From positions 14,735-78,734 of the forward strand of contig CAMLLB010000016.1 in assembly GCA_946480815.1 (NCBI GenBank): a DNA stretch of 64,000 bases. The letters are read 5' to 3'. Below the pieces are notes generated by a model, which was given only the letters and a program-made list of their open reading frames with translations, did no database searches and had not been told where the DNA came from. Position numbers and translations under genes: made by a program. Positions within the stretch are counted from its first letter, which is position 1; each line of letters opens with the position of its first letter. This DNA comes from an uncultured Flavobacteriales bacterium (lineage in GTDB: Bacteria > Bacteroidota > Bacteroidia > Flavobacteriales > Crocinitomicaceae). Shown piece by piece: positions 34,418-42,138 of this stretch.

Positions 34418-35062
34418 TTACCTCAATTCCTCCAATGCTTTCTTAGTTCCGATTGCCGCCGTAATGTAATCCACATCACGTTTAGGCGAACGGGCAGGAG
34501 AGTGGCTTCTACCGTAAAAGATGATTTGCAGATGCAGTTTATTCCACAACTCACGCGGGAAGAGTTTCTTCGCATCGCGCTCGGTTTCTTCTACATTCTT
34601 ACCGCTTGTCAATCCCCAACGGGTCATTAAACGATGAATGTGCGTATCGACAGGAAAAGCGGGTACACCGAAAGCCTGTGACATCACAACGGATGCTGTT
34701 TTGTGACCAACTCCGGGCAATTCCTCCAATTCTTCAAAAGTTTGCGGAACTTCTCCGTTGTGTTTATCAATGATCAAATGTGACAGGTCGTAAATGGCCT
34801 GGGATTTTCTTGGAGAAAGGCCGCAGGGTTTGATGATATCTCTTATTTCTTCCACAGACAATTTGATCATATCCTGCGGACGGGAAGCGCGTTTGAATAA
34901 AGCGGGAGTGATCTTGTTTACACGCTCATCTGTGCATTGTGCTGAAAGTAAGACAGCGATTAATAAGGTGTATGCATCCCAATGGTCTAAAGGAACCGGA
35001 GTTTGCGGGTAGCATTTCTCCAACTCATCGATCACGTATTGCGCTTTTTCTTTTTTTGTCAT
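34418..35062 (-). CDS. nth: Endonuclease III-like DNA glycosylase without the iron-sulfur cysteines
   Basis: 214 residues from ATG 35062; an upstream start at 35170 would add 36 residues of non-family sequence and reach into the repeat element. The HhH-GPD fold is clear: LLIAVLLSAQCTDERVNKITPALF near 33, LPGVGHKTASVVMSQAFG near 115 with the catalytic Lys, FPVDTHIHRLMTRWGLT near 135 with the catalytic Asp. It should remove oxidised pyrimidines and cut abasic sites. The C-terminal loop, which normally carries Cys-x6-Cys-x2-Cys-x5-Cys for a 4Fe-4S cluster, reads GRSHSPARSPKRDVDYITAAIG and has no cysteine at all. Confidence 0.93.
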   Translation of the reverse strand: MTKKEKAQYVIDELEKCYPQTPVPLDHWDAYTLLIAVLLSAQCTDERVNKITPALFKRASRPQDMIKLSVEEIRDIIKPCGLSPRKSQAIYDLSHLIIDKHNGEVPQTFEELEELPGVGHKTASVVMSQAFGVPAFPVDTHIHRLMTRWGLTSGKNVEETERDAKKLFPRELWNKLHLQIIFYGRSHSPARSPKRDVDYITAAIGTKKALEELR

Positions 35063-35108
35063 GGCGAACAAAAATAAGGAAATGATTGATATGATATGTA
35101 TGAAAACA

Positions 35109-35359
35109 GTAGGCACGCGATGCGCCGCGACATATGTATTATTTGCCCCCAAGCCATTTTTCAAGCACATTACTTTCTATTTTACCACAGATGCGCAGAT
35201 TCTTTTGCTCGGCTACCGCACTCGCTTTTTAAAAATATCAGCCATTTATAGGTTTTACAAAGAAAGAGGCGACTGGTAAGCGCCTCCAATTATCTGTGTA
35301 TCTGTGGCAAAAAAAAATGGTTGCGTATTGTGATTAATCTCCATGCGTCGCGTACCTAC
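35109..35359. mobile_element. MITE-like element, copy A (251 bp)
   Basis: Bounded by GTAGGCACGCGATGCG on the left and CATGCGTCGCGTACCTAC on the right (imperfect terminal inverted repeats of about 17-20 bases). Inside are CCGCACTCGCTTTT (near 35217) and a hairpin GAGGCG/CGCCTC with loop ACTGGTAAG (35266-35286), then TCTGTG...TGTGGCAAAAAAAAATGG. The same blocks in the same order occur in copy B at 44150-44364. There is no transposase gene, so it is non-autonomous. It lies between nth and a lipoprotein gene. Confidence 0.8.
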
Positions 35360-35380
35360 ATAATTTTCAATCCATATTCA

Positions 35381-35785
35381 TTAATGTACAACGAAATGAA
35401 CAGTCTTTGAAGCGGTATTTCCGTCGTGGTCCAAAGCAGCAACTACTTCCAGTTTGAATGGAGTGTAAGCTGTATAGTTATGGGTTACTGCTTGATTAAT
35501 CGTGAAATTTGCCAAATGGTCATGAACGTCGTTCTGGTAAATGATCGAATCATTCAATGTATTGGTTACCGTGACCTGGTATCCGTGAAGATTTGCAGTT
35601 CCGACGATTGTTCCCGTAACTGAAAAGTTTCCCTGGATGGTGTCGTTTTCATTCGGTGAAGTGATGGTAATAACCGCAGTCGGATGGTCTTCGTGTTCGG
35701 TACTTTCGTCTGTTGCTTTATCTTTTTTACAGGCAGTTAAAGAGATACTGCTTACAAGAATTGCTGTAATTAAAAATGGTTTCAT
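35381..35785 (-). CDS. Histidine-rich lipoprotein
   Basis: 134 residues. A lipoprotein signal (MKPFLITAILVSSISLTAC, Cys 19) is followed by KKDKATDESTEHEDHP and one Ig-like sandwich (TAVITITSPNENDTIQGNFSVTGTIVGTANLHGYQVTVTN... FKLEVVAALDHDGNTASKTVHFVVH). The sandwich resembles DUF4625-type lipoprotein domains. Histidines cluster in EHEDH, VHDH, VTHN, DHDG and VHFVVH, suggesting metal binding. It starts 2 bases after the outer-membrane protein gene and must be co-transcribed with it. Confidence 0.75.
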   Translation of the reverse strand: MKPFLITAILVSSISLTACKKDKATDESTEHEDHPTAVITITSPNENDTIQGNFSVTGTIVGTANLHGYQVTVTNTLNDSIIYQNDVHDHLANFTINQAVTHNYTAYTPFKLEVVAALDHDGNTASKTVHFVVH

Positions 35786-35787
35786 AT

Positions 35788-36684
35788 CTAATTGAAAAAA
35801 TAATTAAGTGAAATACTACATGCTGTTTTTTGACGGGAGTTTCCATCTCCCAGGTTTTGAGCAATCGGAACATGATAGTTCCCCTGGATTACCCATGAGT
35901 TAAATTGGACAGATGCGCCAACGATTCCGGTTAAAATTTGTCCCTGAGTGGGAGAACTGGAAATTGCTTTCCGGTTCAGGTAATCGACACCGCTCCAGGA
36001 GTATTGCGCTCCGGCATAAACACCCCAGGTCCTGAATTTATATTGTGCGAAAAGACTGGCACTGAATAAAGATCCCGGAATGTATTTGTATTTGTTCTCG
36101 CCCCGAAGAATGTATTGAGCTGTTTGTAACAAACTCCATTTCTTTTTTTGAAAGAAGAAGGAATTTTGAAACACGGCATCAAAGGTCCCTGTCCCCGGAT
36201 AGAGATACAAATCGACATCATCGGGACGTGTGAATTTTCCGACAGGACTTTTTATTCCTGCTCCTGCAATCCAGCGAAACCGGCGGGTTTGCAAACTGTC
36301 CTGCTTGTCGAAAAGGAAAAAGTTGACCATCAATATCGGGTCTCCCAATCCGTTTTTCTGAGAAGTGGTATCGTCTGCAACATGCTTGTTAAATCCAATC
36401 GGAAGAGAAAGCTGCAGTTGCCATCTTTTGGAAATACGCAATTGTCCCGTTACATCCAATCGCTGAAAATAGTCCGTACTGTGTTCGATGCCGTTCCCGA
36501 AAACTTCCGGGTGCTCACTTTTGTACAGACGGTATTGATAATTGAGTCCAATGCTCGTTCGGTTGCCTTGTGCCAATGTTCCCAAACCATGTGTGGAGTT
36601 AAAAGCTCCGCACCCGCAGACGTCGCAAGACAGCGCGGTTTGGTACACGACAAGGCACACGAAAAAGAGGAAACTTTTTTTCAT
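35788..36684 (-). CDS. Outer-membrane beta-barrel protein with N-terminal CDxCGCG motif
   Basis: 298 residues. The signal peptide (about 1-18) is followed at once by SCDVCGCGAFNSTHGLGTLAQGNRTSIGLNYQYR. The rest has alternating amphipathic strands (FQRLDVTGQLRISKRWQLQLSLPIGFNKH, GDPILMVNFFLF, RWIAGAGIKSPVGKF, LFAQYKFRTWGVYAGAQYSWSG) and ends SLNYFFN, as in outer-membrane barrels of the phenol-transporter (MetA-like) type. The four-residue-spaced cysteines at the mature N-terminus look like a soft-metal site. The next gene is a His-rich lipoprotein 2 bases away; upstream lies a small CxGxC protein. A metal-related role is inferred. Confidence 0.8.
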   Translation of the reverse strand: MKKSFLFFVCLVVYQTALSCDVCGCGAFNSTHGLGTLAQGNRTSIGLNYQYRLYKSEHPEVFGNGIEHSTDYFQRLDVTGQLRISKRWQLQLSLPIGFNKHVADDTTSQKNGLGDPILMVNFFLFDKQDSLQTRRFRWIAGAGIKSPVGKFTRPDDVDLYLYPGTGTFDAVFQNSFFFQKKKWSLLQTAQYILRGENKYKYIPGSLFSASLFAQYKFRTWGVYAGAQYSWSGVDYLNRKAISSSPTQGQILTGIVGASVQFNSWVIQGNYHVPIAQNLGDGNSRQKTACSISLNYFFN

Positions 36685-36736
36685 GATGCTGTATTAAATA
36701 TTTTGAATAAAGATTAATTAGAACGATCTCTGAAGT

Positions 36737-36767
36737 TTCCACCTTTTTCATTGCCAAAAAAGGTGGA
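36737..36767. repeat. Hairpin in a gene-free stretch (36685-37023)
   Basis: Arms TTCCACCTTTTT and AAAAAAGGTGGAA surround CATTGCC. The 339-base gap between the outer-membrane protein and the CxGxC protein otherwise holds short inverted segments (CGACAGTTTTACTGTC near 36880 and CGATTAAAATCG near 36912), the look of decayed repeat DNA; no gene is credible. Confidence 0.5.
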
Positions 36768-37023
36768 ACCAAAAGTCTAGGACTGTACTCAAAAGTTTGA
36801 AAACGACGAGTCATTTCGCAACTTCCTCAGAGCTTTCGTTTTATAAACGGCTCTTCGTCTTCGACAGTTTTACTGTCTCTTACCCAAACTCGTCTAATTT
36901 GTTACCCAATCCGATTAAAATCGGTTTGGACAAGTTGACTCAAACATGGGTTCGGTTGCGCTTCATTCTCTTGTTTTCTGAAACTTTTAGCGTAAAAGTC
37001 CTGAAATCAGTTCTAAGAAAAAA

Positions 37024-37440
37024 TCAACCGAGTATCGGCGGGTGGAAAACGGAACCTGAAAAGGAATTCAGTTCGGTGTTTTGGTAAAAGAAAGCGGTTG
37101 TTTTTTCCGAAAGAAGTTCAAGAATGTTTGCTTCAAAAGCAGCGATAACCTGGGAATCGGAATTCCAGAAGTTTTCCTTTAGTTTGAAAGGCATTTTTGG
37201 AACAGGTTGATTTTTCTTTTCCCGATAGTTATCGGGATCCTGTTCCAATTTCTTCAATTGCTTTGCCAAATAACATTTACCGTCACAATGAAGCATCGTT
37301 TTTTTCTTATTGACACAATATTTAGCTGCGAGTTCGACCTGGTTGTTGTAAAACCAAATGTTCCATGAGAATGCCGCAATATCCTTCCATAGCAAGGCAA
37401 TTACGAAAATGATACTCAATATGCCCGCAGTTCTTTTCAA
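37024..37440 (-). CDS. Small membrane-anchored protein with K-C-DGKCYLxKQL motif
   Basis: 138 residues. An N-terminal membrane segment or signal (GILSIIFVIALLWKDIAAF) is followed by WNIWFYNNQVELAAKYCVNKKKTMLHCDGKCYLAKQLKKLEQ. The trio of cysteines (Y-C-x8-C-x3-C-YL-x-KQL) defines a small Bacteroidota family that I have seen near metal-responsive and outer-membrane genes; its function is unknown. The rest is charged and poorly structured. It lies 7 bases after the fused E1 dehydrogenase gene on the same strand and upstream of the metal-like outer-membrane protein. A palindrome at 37220-37237 encodes the in-frame residues PDNYRE. Confidence 0.65.
   Translation of the reverse strand: MKRTAGILSIIFVIALLWKDIAAFSWNIWFYNNQVELAAKYCVNKKKTMLHCDGKCYLAKQLKKLEQDPDNYREKKNQPVPKMPFKLKENFWNSDSQVIAAFEANILELLSEKTTAFFYQNTELNSFSGSVFHPPILG
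37220..37237. repeat. Palindrome TCCCGATAGTTATCGGGA inside a coding region
   Basis: Eight-base arms around GT, in frame within the CxGxC protein gene and translated as part of QDPDNYREKK. It is the same family as 18759-18776. Confidence 0.8.
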
Positions 37441-37447
37441 ATCTTCA

Positions 37448-39892
37448 TTAGTAAATCGAAGGGAAAGCTGTTGGGTCTGCTTCGTTCATAATGGAATAAG
37501 CTGCTTCAACGATATCGTCAATACTTGGTTTGGAGAAATAATCCCCGTCTGTTCCATAAGCCGGTCGGTGGTCTTTCGCACTTAATGTTACCGGAGCCGA
37601 GTCCAGATGAGCATAACCGCCCTGTTTTACCAAAATTTGGTCTAATAAGAATGCCGTAGCTCCGGAACTTACATCTTCGTCAACAATCAGTAAACGGTTT
37701 GTTTTCTTCAATGACTCTGTTACCATTCCATTGATATCAAATGGAAGTAAGGTTTGTGCGTCGATCAATTCAACCGAAATTCCCATTTCAGTCAGCGATT
37801 TTGTTGCTACTTCACACAAATTGAATGTAGAACCGTAGGAAACGATTGTCAAATCTGTTCCTTCTGTTACAATTTCAGGAATTCCGAGTGGAGTAGTGAA
37901 GCTTCCGATGTTTGTCGGCATTTCTTCTTTAATGCGGTATCCGTTCAACGGTTCGATTACCAAAGCCGGTTCGTCTGCCTGCATTAATGTATTATAGAAA
38001 CCAGCAGCTTTTGTCATATTTCTTGGGACACACACATGAACCCCACGAATGGAATTAATGATCATTCCCATCGGTGATCCACTGTGCCAGATTCCTTCCA
38101 GGCGGTGTCCGCGTGTGGAAACGATCAATGGTGCTTTTTGTCCGCCTTTTGTTCTGTATTGTACCGTTGCCAAATCATCAGACATGATCTGAATTCCGTA
38201 AAGCAGGTAATCCAGGTATTGAATTTCTGCGATCGGACGCAAACCACGCATTGCCATTCCAATTCCCTGACCAATGATGGTGCATTCGCGGATTCCAACG
38301 TCTGAAACGCGTAATTTTCCGAATTGCTCCTGCAGACCCTCCAAAGATTGGTTTACACCTCCGATTTTCCCTGCGTCTTCTCCGAAGATCAATGCTTCCG
38401 GGTGTTTTTCGAAGATTGCCTTAAAGTTATCCCGCAGGATAATTCTTCCGTCTTCCATGTGTCCGCTTCCGTCATAAGCCGGTGCAACTGCATTCACTTT
38501 TAATGCGCTGTTTTCCGAATTGGAATACAAGTAGCTGCTGTAGCGATCTGCATTGTTTTCAGTTTCCTGTTTCAACCAGGCAATTAGTGCAGTTCTGGCA
38601 GCGCTGTTTTCATCCCGAACCAGACGCAATACTTTTCGAACGGTATTGAAGATGTCTTTTCTGATCGGGTTCATTGTTTTTTGAAGTGTTTCGATCTCTT
38701 TTTTGATGAAAACACCGTTTGAACTTTCATTCGCTAAGTTTTCCAAAACGGCTACTGCGCGATCCAAATCTTGTTTTAAATCTTGCGTAAACATCGCCCA
38801 AGCTTCTTTCTTTTGCTCGTTTACGTATTCTTTTGCTTCTTTAGCTATTTGCGCCAGTTCTTCTTCTGTAGCTAATTTTTGACCGTCTGCATCAAAATTC
38901 AGGATCCATTCTTTGAATTTGTTAATACAATCAAAATCAGATTCCCATTGCAACCGTGCAGTATCTTTATAACGCTCATGAGACCCGGAAGTAGAGTGTC
39001 CTTGCGGTTGATTCACTTCTTTCACGTGAACCAATACCGGAATGTGCTCATTTCGGGCTAATGTTACTGCTTTTTCGTATGTTTCGCATAAGTGAGCATA
39101 ATCCCATCCTTTGGTTACGAAGATTTCATATCCGGGTGAATCTTCAGAACGTTGCATGCCACTCAATGCTTCAGAGATACTTCCTTTAGTTGTCTGATGT
39201 TCACGAGGAACGGAAATTCCGTATCCGTCGTCCCAAACAGACATCACCATTGGGACTTGTAAAACACCTGCAGCATTGATTGTTTCCCAGAAAGGGCCTT
39301 CTGAAGTGGAAGCATCACCGATTGTTCCGAAGGCTACTTCATTTCCTCCATTGGAGAATTTTTTGAATGCTTCCAGGTCTTTCAGGGTTGGGTGTTCTCT
39401 GTATACTTTTGATGCTTGCGCCAATCCTAATAAACGCGGCATTTGTCCGCCGGTAGGAGAGATGTCAGCCGACGAGTTCTTTTGCTGGGTTAAGTTCTTC
39501 CAGTTTCCGTTTTCGTCCAGGTTTCGTGTGGAGAAATGTCCACCCATTTGACGACCTGCAGATTGCGGTTCAATGATTTCATCTGTATGGCCGAACAATC
39601 CGGAGAAATATTCACGTACGTTTAACTGGTCAATGGCCATCATCAGGGTTTGATCGCGGTAATATCCCGAGCGGAAGTCACCGTCCTTGAATTGTTTTGC
39701 CAATGCAATTTGTGCCAATTCTTTTCCGTCACCGAAAATTCCAAACTTTGCTTTTCCTGTAAGAACTTCTTTTCGCCCTAAAAGGGATGTTTCTCTGGAG
39801 ATACTAGCCAAACGAAAGTCTTTCAGTACTTCCGACTTGAATGTATTAAAGTCAACTGCGATCAATTCTTCCTGGGGTGTTTGTGATGCCAT
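37448..39892 (-). CDS. Fused alpha/beta E1 component of a 2-oxoacid dehydrogenase (branched-chain type)
   Basis: 814 residues from ATG 39892. N-terminal part (about 1-400): E1 alpha, with RQMGGHFSTRNL, ISPTGGQMPRLLGLAQA, FGTIGDASTSEGPFWETINAAGVLQVPMVMSVWDDGYGIS (thiamine-diphosphate motif) and GHSTSGSHERYKD near 300. C-terminal part (about 470-814): E1 beta, with FGEDAGKIGGVNQSLEGLQEQFG, RVSDVGIRECTIIGQGIGMAMRGLRPIAEIQYLDYLLYGIQ, HSGSPMGMII and the transketolase C-terminal domain. It decarboxylates 2-oxoacids (probably branched-chain) and passes the acyl group to E2 lipoate. The fusion of the two chains is usual in Bacteroidota. A -7-like TATATTTG lies at 39913-39920. Confidence 0.93.
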   Translation of the reverse strand: MASQTPQEELIAVDFNTFKSEVLKDFRLASISRETSLLGRKEVLTGKAKFGIFGDGKELAQIALAKQFKDGDFRSGYYRDQTLMMAIDQLNVREYFSGLFGHTDEIIEPQSAGRQMGGHFSTRNLDENGNWKNLTQQKNSSADISPTGGQMPRLLGLAQASKVYREHPTLKDLEAFKKFSNGGNEVAFGTIGDASTSEGPFWETINAAGVLQVPMVMSVWDDGYGISVPREHQTTKGSISEALSGMQRSEDSPGYEIFVTKGWDYAHLCETYEKAVTLARNEHIPVLVHVKEVNQPQGHSTSGSHERYKDTARLQWESDFDCINKFKEWILNFDADGQKLATEEELAQIAKEAKEYVNEQKKEAWAMFTQDLKQDLDRAVAVLENLANESSNGVFIKKEIETLQKTMNPIRKDIFNTVRKVLRLVRDENSAARTALIAWLKQETENNADRYSSYLYSNSENSALKVNAVAPAYDGSGHMEDGRIILRDNFKAIFEKHPEALIFGEDAGKIGGVNQSLEGLQEQFGKLRVSDVGIRECTIIGQGIGMAMRGLRPIAEIQYLDYLLYGIQIMSDDLATVQYRTKGGQKAPLIVSTRGHRLEGIWHSGSPMGMIINSIRGVHVCVPRNMTKAAGFYNTLMQADEPALVIEPLNGYRIKEEMPTNIGSFTTPLGIPEIVTEGTDLTIVSYGSTFNLCEVATKSLTEMGISVELIDAQTLLPFDINGMVTESLKKTNRLLIVDEDVSSGATAFLLDQILVKQGGYAHLDSAPVTLSAKDHRPAYGTDGDYFSKPSIDDIVEAAYSIMNEADPTAFPSIY

Positions 39893-40000
39893 AGCCTTAT
39901 TATAAAGTTGCACAAATATAGTGAATCTTGGCTAGTATTGGAACGGGATCTAAAGGAAGGGAAGCAATTTTTTGAATAGAACGTACTGTTTTTGTGAACC

Positions 40001-40086
40001 AATTAACTAAAAGGTTAACAAGTTTATGATAAGCAGATGCGATTCAGTGATTTATGAAAACGAATTAACTAAAAGGTTTACAAAGT
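40001..40086. repeat. Two direct copies of AATTAACTAAAAGGTT, 62 bases apart
   Basis: Copy 1 at 40001-40024 (AATTAACTAAAAGGTTAACA) and copy 2 at 40063-40086 (AATTAACTAAAAGGTTTACA). Each holds two TTAAC-like half-sites 12 bases apart. They lie between the divergent E1 dehydrogenase and MORN-like genes, where a tandem-site regulator could bind. Confidence 0.6.
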
Positions 40087-40191
40087 GTGTTGCTTCTGAT
40101 AATGCTTTCTTTTAATTTTTATTCCCCGAAATTCAACTAAAAATGAACGAACCGGTTTATTGATTGTAACACCCATCAAAATTGACCCGTT

Positions 40192-41862
40192 ATGAAAACA
40201 ACCCTTATCATTTTAATGCTTGGATTCAGTTTATCCTCGCATGCAAGCACACTTTTTGAACAACTTTGTGCTTTTAACCCGAATTGGAAACAGTATTCCA
40301 AACATGTTCCCGCAGAAAGCGAACGCATTTTTCTCTCCGACAAACAATACATTCAAGCGCATTTGGAATTGGTGCTTGGAGTTTTGAAAGCTGCGGACGT
40401 AAATCATTTGACGGAAGAACAATTGGCCATGCGGACTCATTTAATCGACGTTCTTTCCGATTACAGGCTGCAAGGTTCTTTTCCAATGAATTATTATCGT
40501 GCAGAACGAATCCCGGTATTTATTGATGAGCACAACACACACTGCGCCGTTGGTTATTTGATGCGGGAAAGCGGTTTTGAAAACCTGGCACAAAGCATTT
40601 CAAAGGCAGATAATTACATCTGGGTGAAAGATCTGAAAGGTGATCAAGTGATGGAATGGCAGCAGTTGTCTGGTTTTTCACTGGAAGAATTGAAATTGAT
40701 CCAGGGAGCATACGATTCCTATATGCCTTTTGCACTGGAAGCACCTAATCGCATTGAAATTCCGCAAAAACCGGAAGTCATTGCGTTGAATTTTAAGCGG
40801 CAGGACCTGGATGAACGTGATATTGAAGCAGGCAGAAATAAGATCTGGATCCGTGGAGAAGGAAAAGGAAACGTATTACATGGAAGATGGGAACAGAACT
40901 ATTCTCCGACTTTACCCTGGATTGTTGGGTTTTACCAAAATGGAAATCGCGAAGGAAAATGGCTGGAGTATTACCAGGGAACAAATAGTCTGTGCAGAAC
41001 AGAGCATTGGAAGAATGATAAATTGAACGGAATCCGCACCCGCTTTGATCGTTCCGGGGATGTGATCGAAGAAATCTTGTTTGAAAATGGCAATGCGGTC
41101 CTGAAAACTAATTATGATTTGGGTCAGCAATTGAAATATGTGAGAAAACCGCTTGGAGATAATAAAGTTTGGACAGAAATTTATGATTTGGGTGGGCGAA
41201 TGATCGCTTCCGGACATGAAACGATCCACAACCCGGGAAATCTCCAGTGGTTCCAGAATATTGAGCTGACGGCTTTGAATACCATGTCGCTGGCGTCACA
41301 AACGTATTCGTCTGAAAGATTGACAACTGGAAGCAACTCTAATGTTGGAAACCCGGTGCGTTTGTATGATGAACCGCCATTGGTTGAATACATCAAGCAG
41401 GGCGATTGGAGCTATTATGAAGACTTTAAAGGGGAATCCGCTTCGCATCTGACAATTCTTCAGAGTTTTTCACGTTTAAGTGGTGAGATCCTGCCTTCAG
41501 GAACTATGTGGGAGATCACAAAAGACTTGCCGCAATTTGATTCTTTAAAAGTGAATTTTTCCGATGGAAATGTGAATTGGTTAAATGGGTTCCATAAGAA
41601 AGGAAGATCACGTATCGAATTTGAATGGTTTACAGAAGCTGAATATTCTCTTTTGACCGGATATTTGCCAATTTCAGTTTATGATCCTTATGCTGGTCAA
41701 CGTTATAATTCGTGGGCCCAATTAAAGAGTTATGGTTTCGTGAATGAAAATGATGAGAAGATTGATAAGTGGTATTATTATAACGAATATGGGCAGCTGT
41801 CGAAAGTGGAGGAGTTTATTCAGCCTGAGAAGAAAGAATTTGTGTTAAGTAAAATGGACTAA
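40192..41862 (+). CDS. Exported protein with HCAVGYLM domain and MORN/YwqK-like repeats
   Basis: 556 residues. Signal peptide MKTTLIILMLGFSLSSHA. A first domain (about 20-185) contains RTHLIDVLSDYRLQGSFPMNYY and the block IPVFIDEHNTHCAVGYLMRESGFENLAQSI, a motif I have seen in other secreted bacterial proteins of unknown function. The middle and C-terminal parts contain MORN/YwqK-like units: GFYQNGNREGKWLEYYQG, HWKNDKLNGIRTRFDRSGDVIEE, DKWYYYNEYGQLSKVEEF. Such repeats form long beta-sheets. It has no T9SS sorting domain and should stay in the periplasm or outer membrane. Single gene. Confidence 0.75.
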   Translation: MKTTLIILMLGFSLSSHASTLFEQLCAFNPNWKQYSKHVPAESERIFLSDKQYIQAHLELVLGVLKAADVNHLTEEQLAMRTHLIDVLSDYRLQGSFPMNYYRAERIPVFIDEHNTHCAVGYLMRESGFENLAQSISKADNYIWVKDLKGDQVMEWQQLSGFSLEELKLIQGAYDSYMPFALEAPNRIEIPQKPEVIALNFKRQDLDERDIEAGRNKIWIRGEGKGNVLHGRWEQNYSPTLPWIVGFYQNGNREGKWLEYYQGTNSLCRTEHWKNDKLNGIRTRFDRSGDVIEEILFENGNAVLKTNYDLGQQLKYVRKPLGDNKVWTEIYDLGGRMIASGHETIHNPGNLQWFQNIELTALNTMSLASQTYSSERLTTGSNSNVGNPVRLYDEPPLVEYIKQGDWSYYEDFKGESASHLTILQSFSRLSGEILPSGTMWEITKDLPQFDSLKVNFSDGNVNWLNGFHKKGRSRIEFEWFTEAEYSLLTGYLPISVYDPYAGQRYNSWAQLKSYGFVNENDEKIDKWYYYNEYGQLSKVEEFIQPEKKEFVLSKMD

Positions 41863-41995
41863 AATAACTTTTCAACTTTAGGTATTCGCAAATTCGCTTG
41901 TTCCCAAAGATACGAACAGATTTTAATTTAAATTATTTATTTTCAATCATTTAGATTTTTAAAATATAAATAACCAATCCTAAAGAAAAGCAAAA

Positions 41996-42023
41996 GCGGT
42001 ATTCAGTTTTACCCGAATACCGC
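41996..42023. terminator. Hairpin between convergent genes
   Basis: Nine-bp stem GCGGTATTC/GAATACCGC (41996-42004, 42015-42023). On the minus strand it is followed by TTTTGCTTTTC, so it mainly ends the PspC-gene transcript and possibly the MORN-like gene as well. Confidence 0.65.
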
Positions 42024-42138
42024 CTACTTTGCTTTACTTTACTTATGTTGGGTTGGTATTGATTCAAGAGAATAATCAAAGAGTTTAAAATGATATGTGT
42101 TGACTTTACATATCTTTCACTTTTTGAAGTTCTTCTAG

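Noticed and set aside
36797..37087. 96-residue plus-strand reading frame
   Set aside because: It runs antisense into the CxGxC protein gene, is rich in Ser/Phe/Leu and lies over decayed repeat DNA. No start signal or family likeness.
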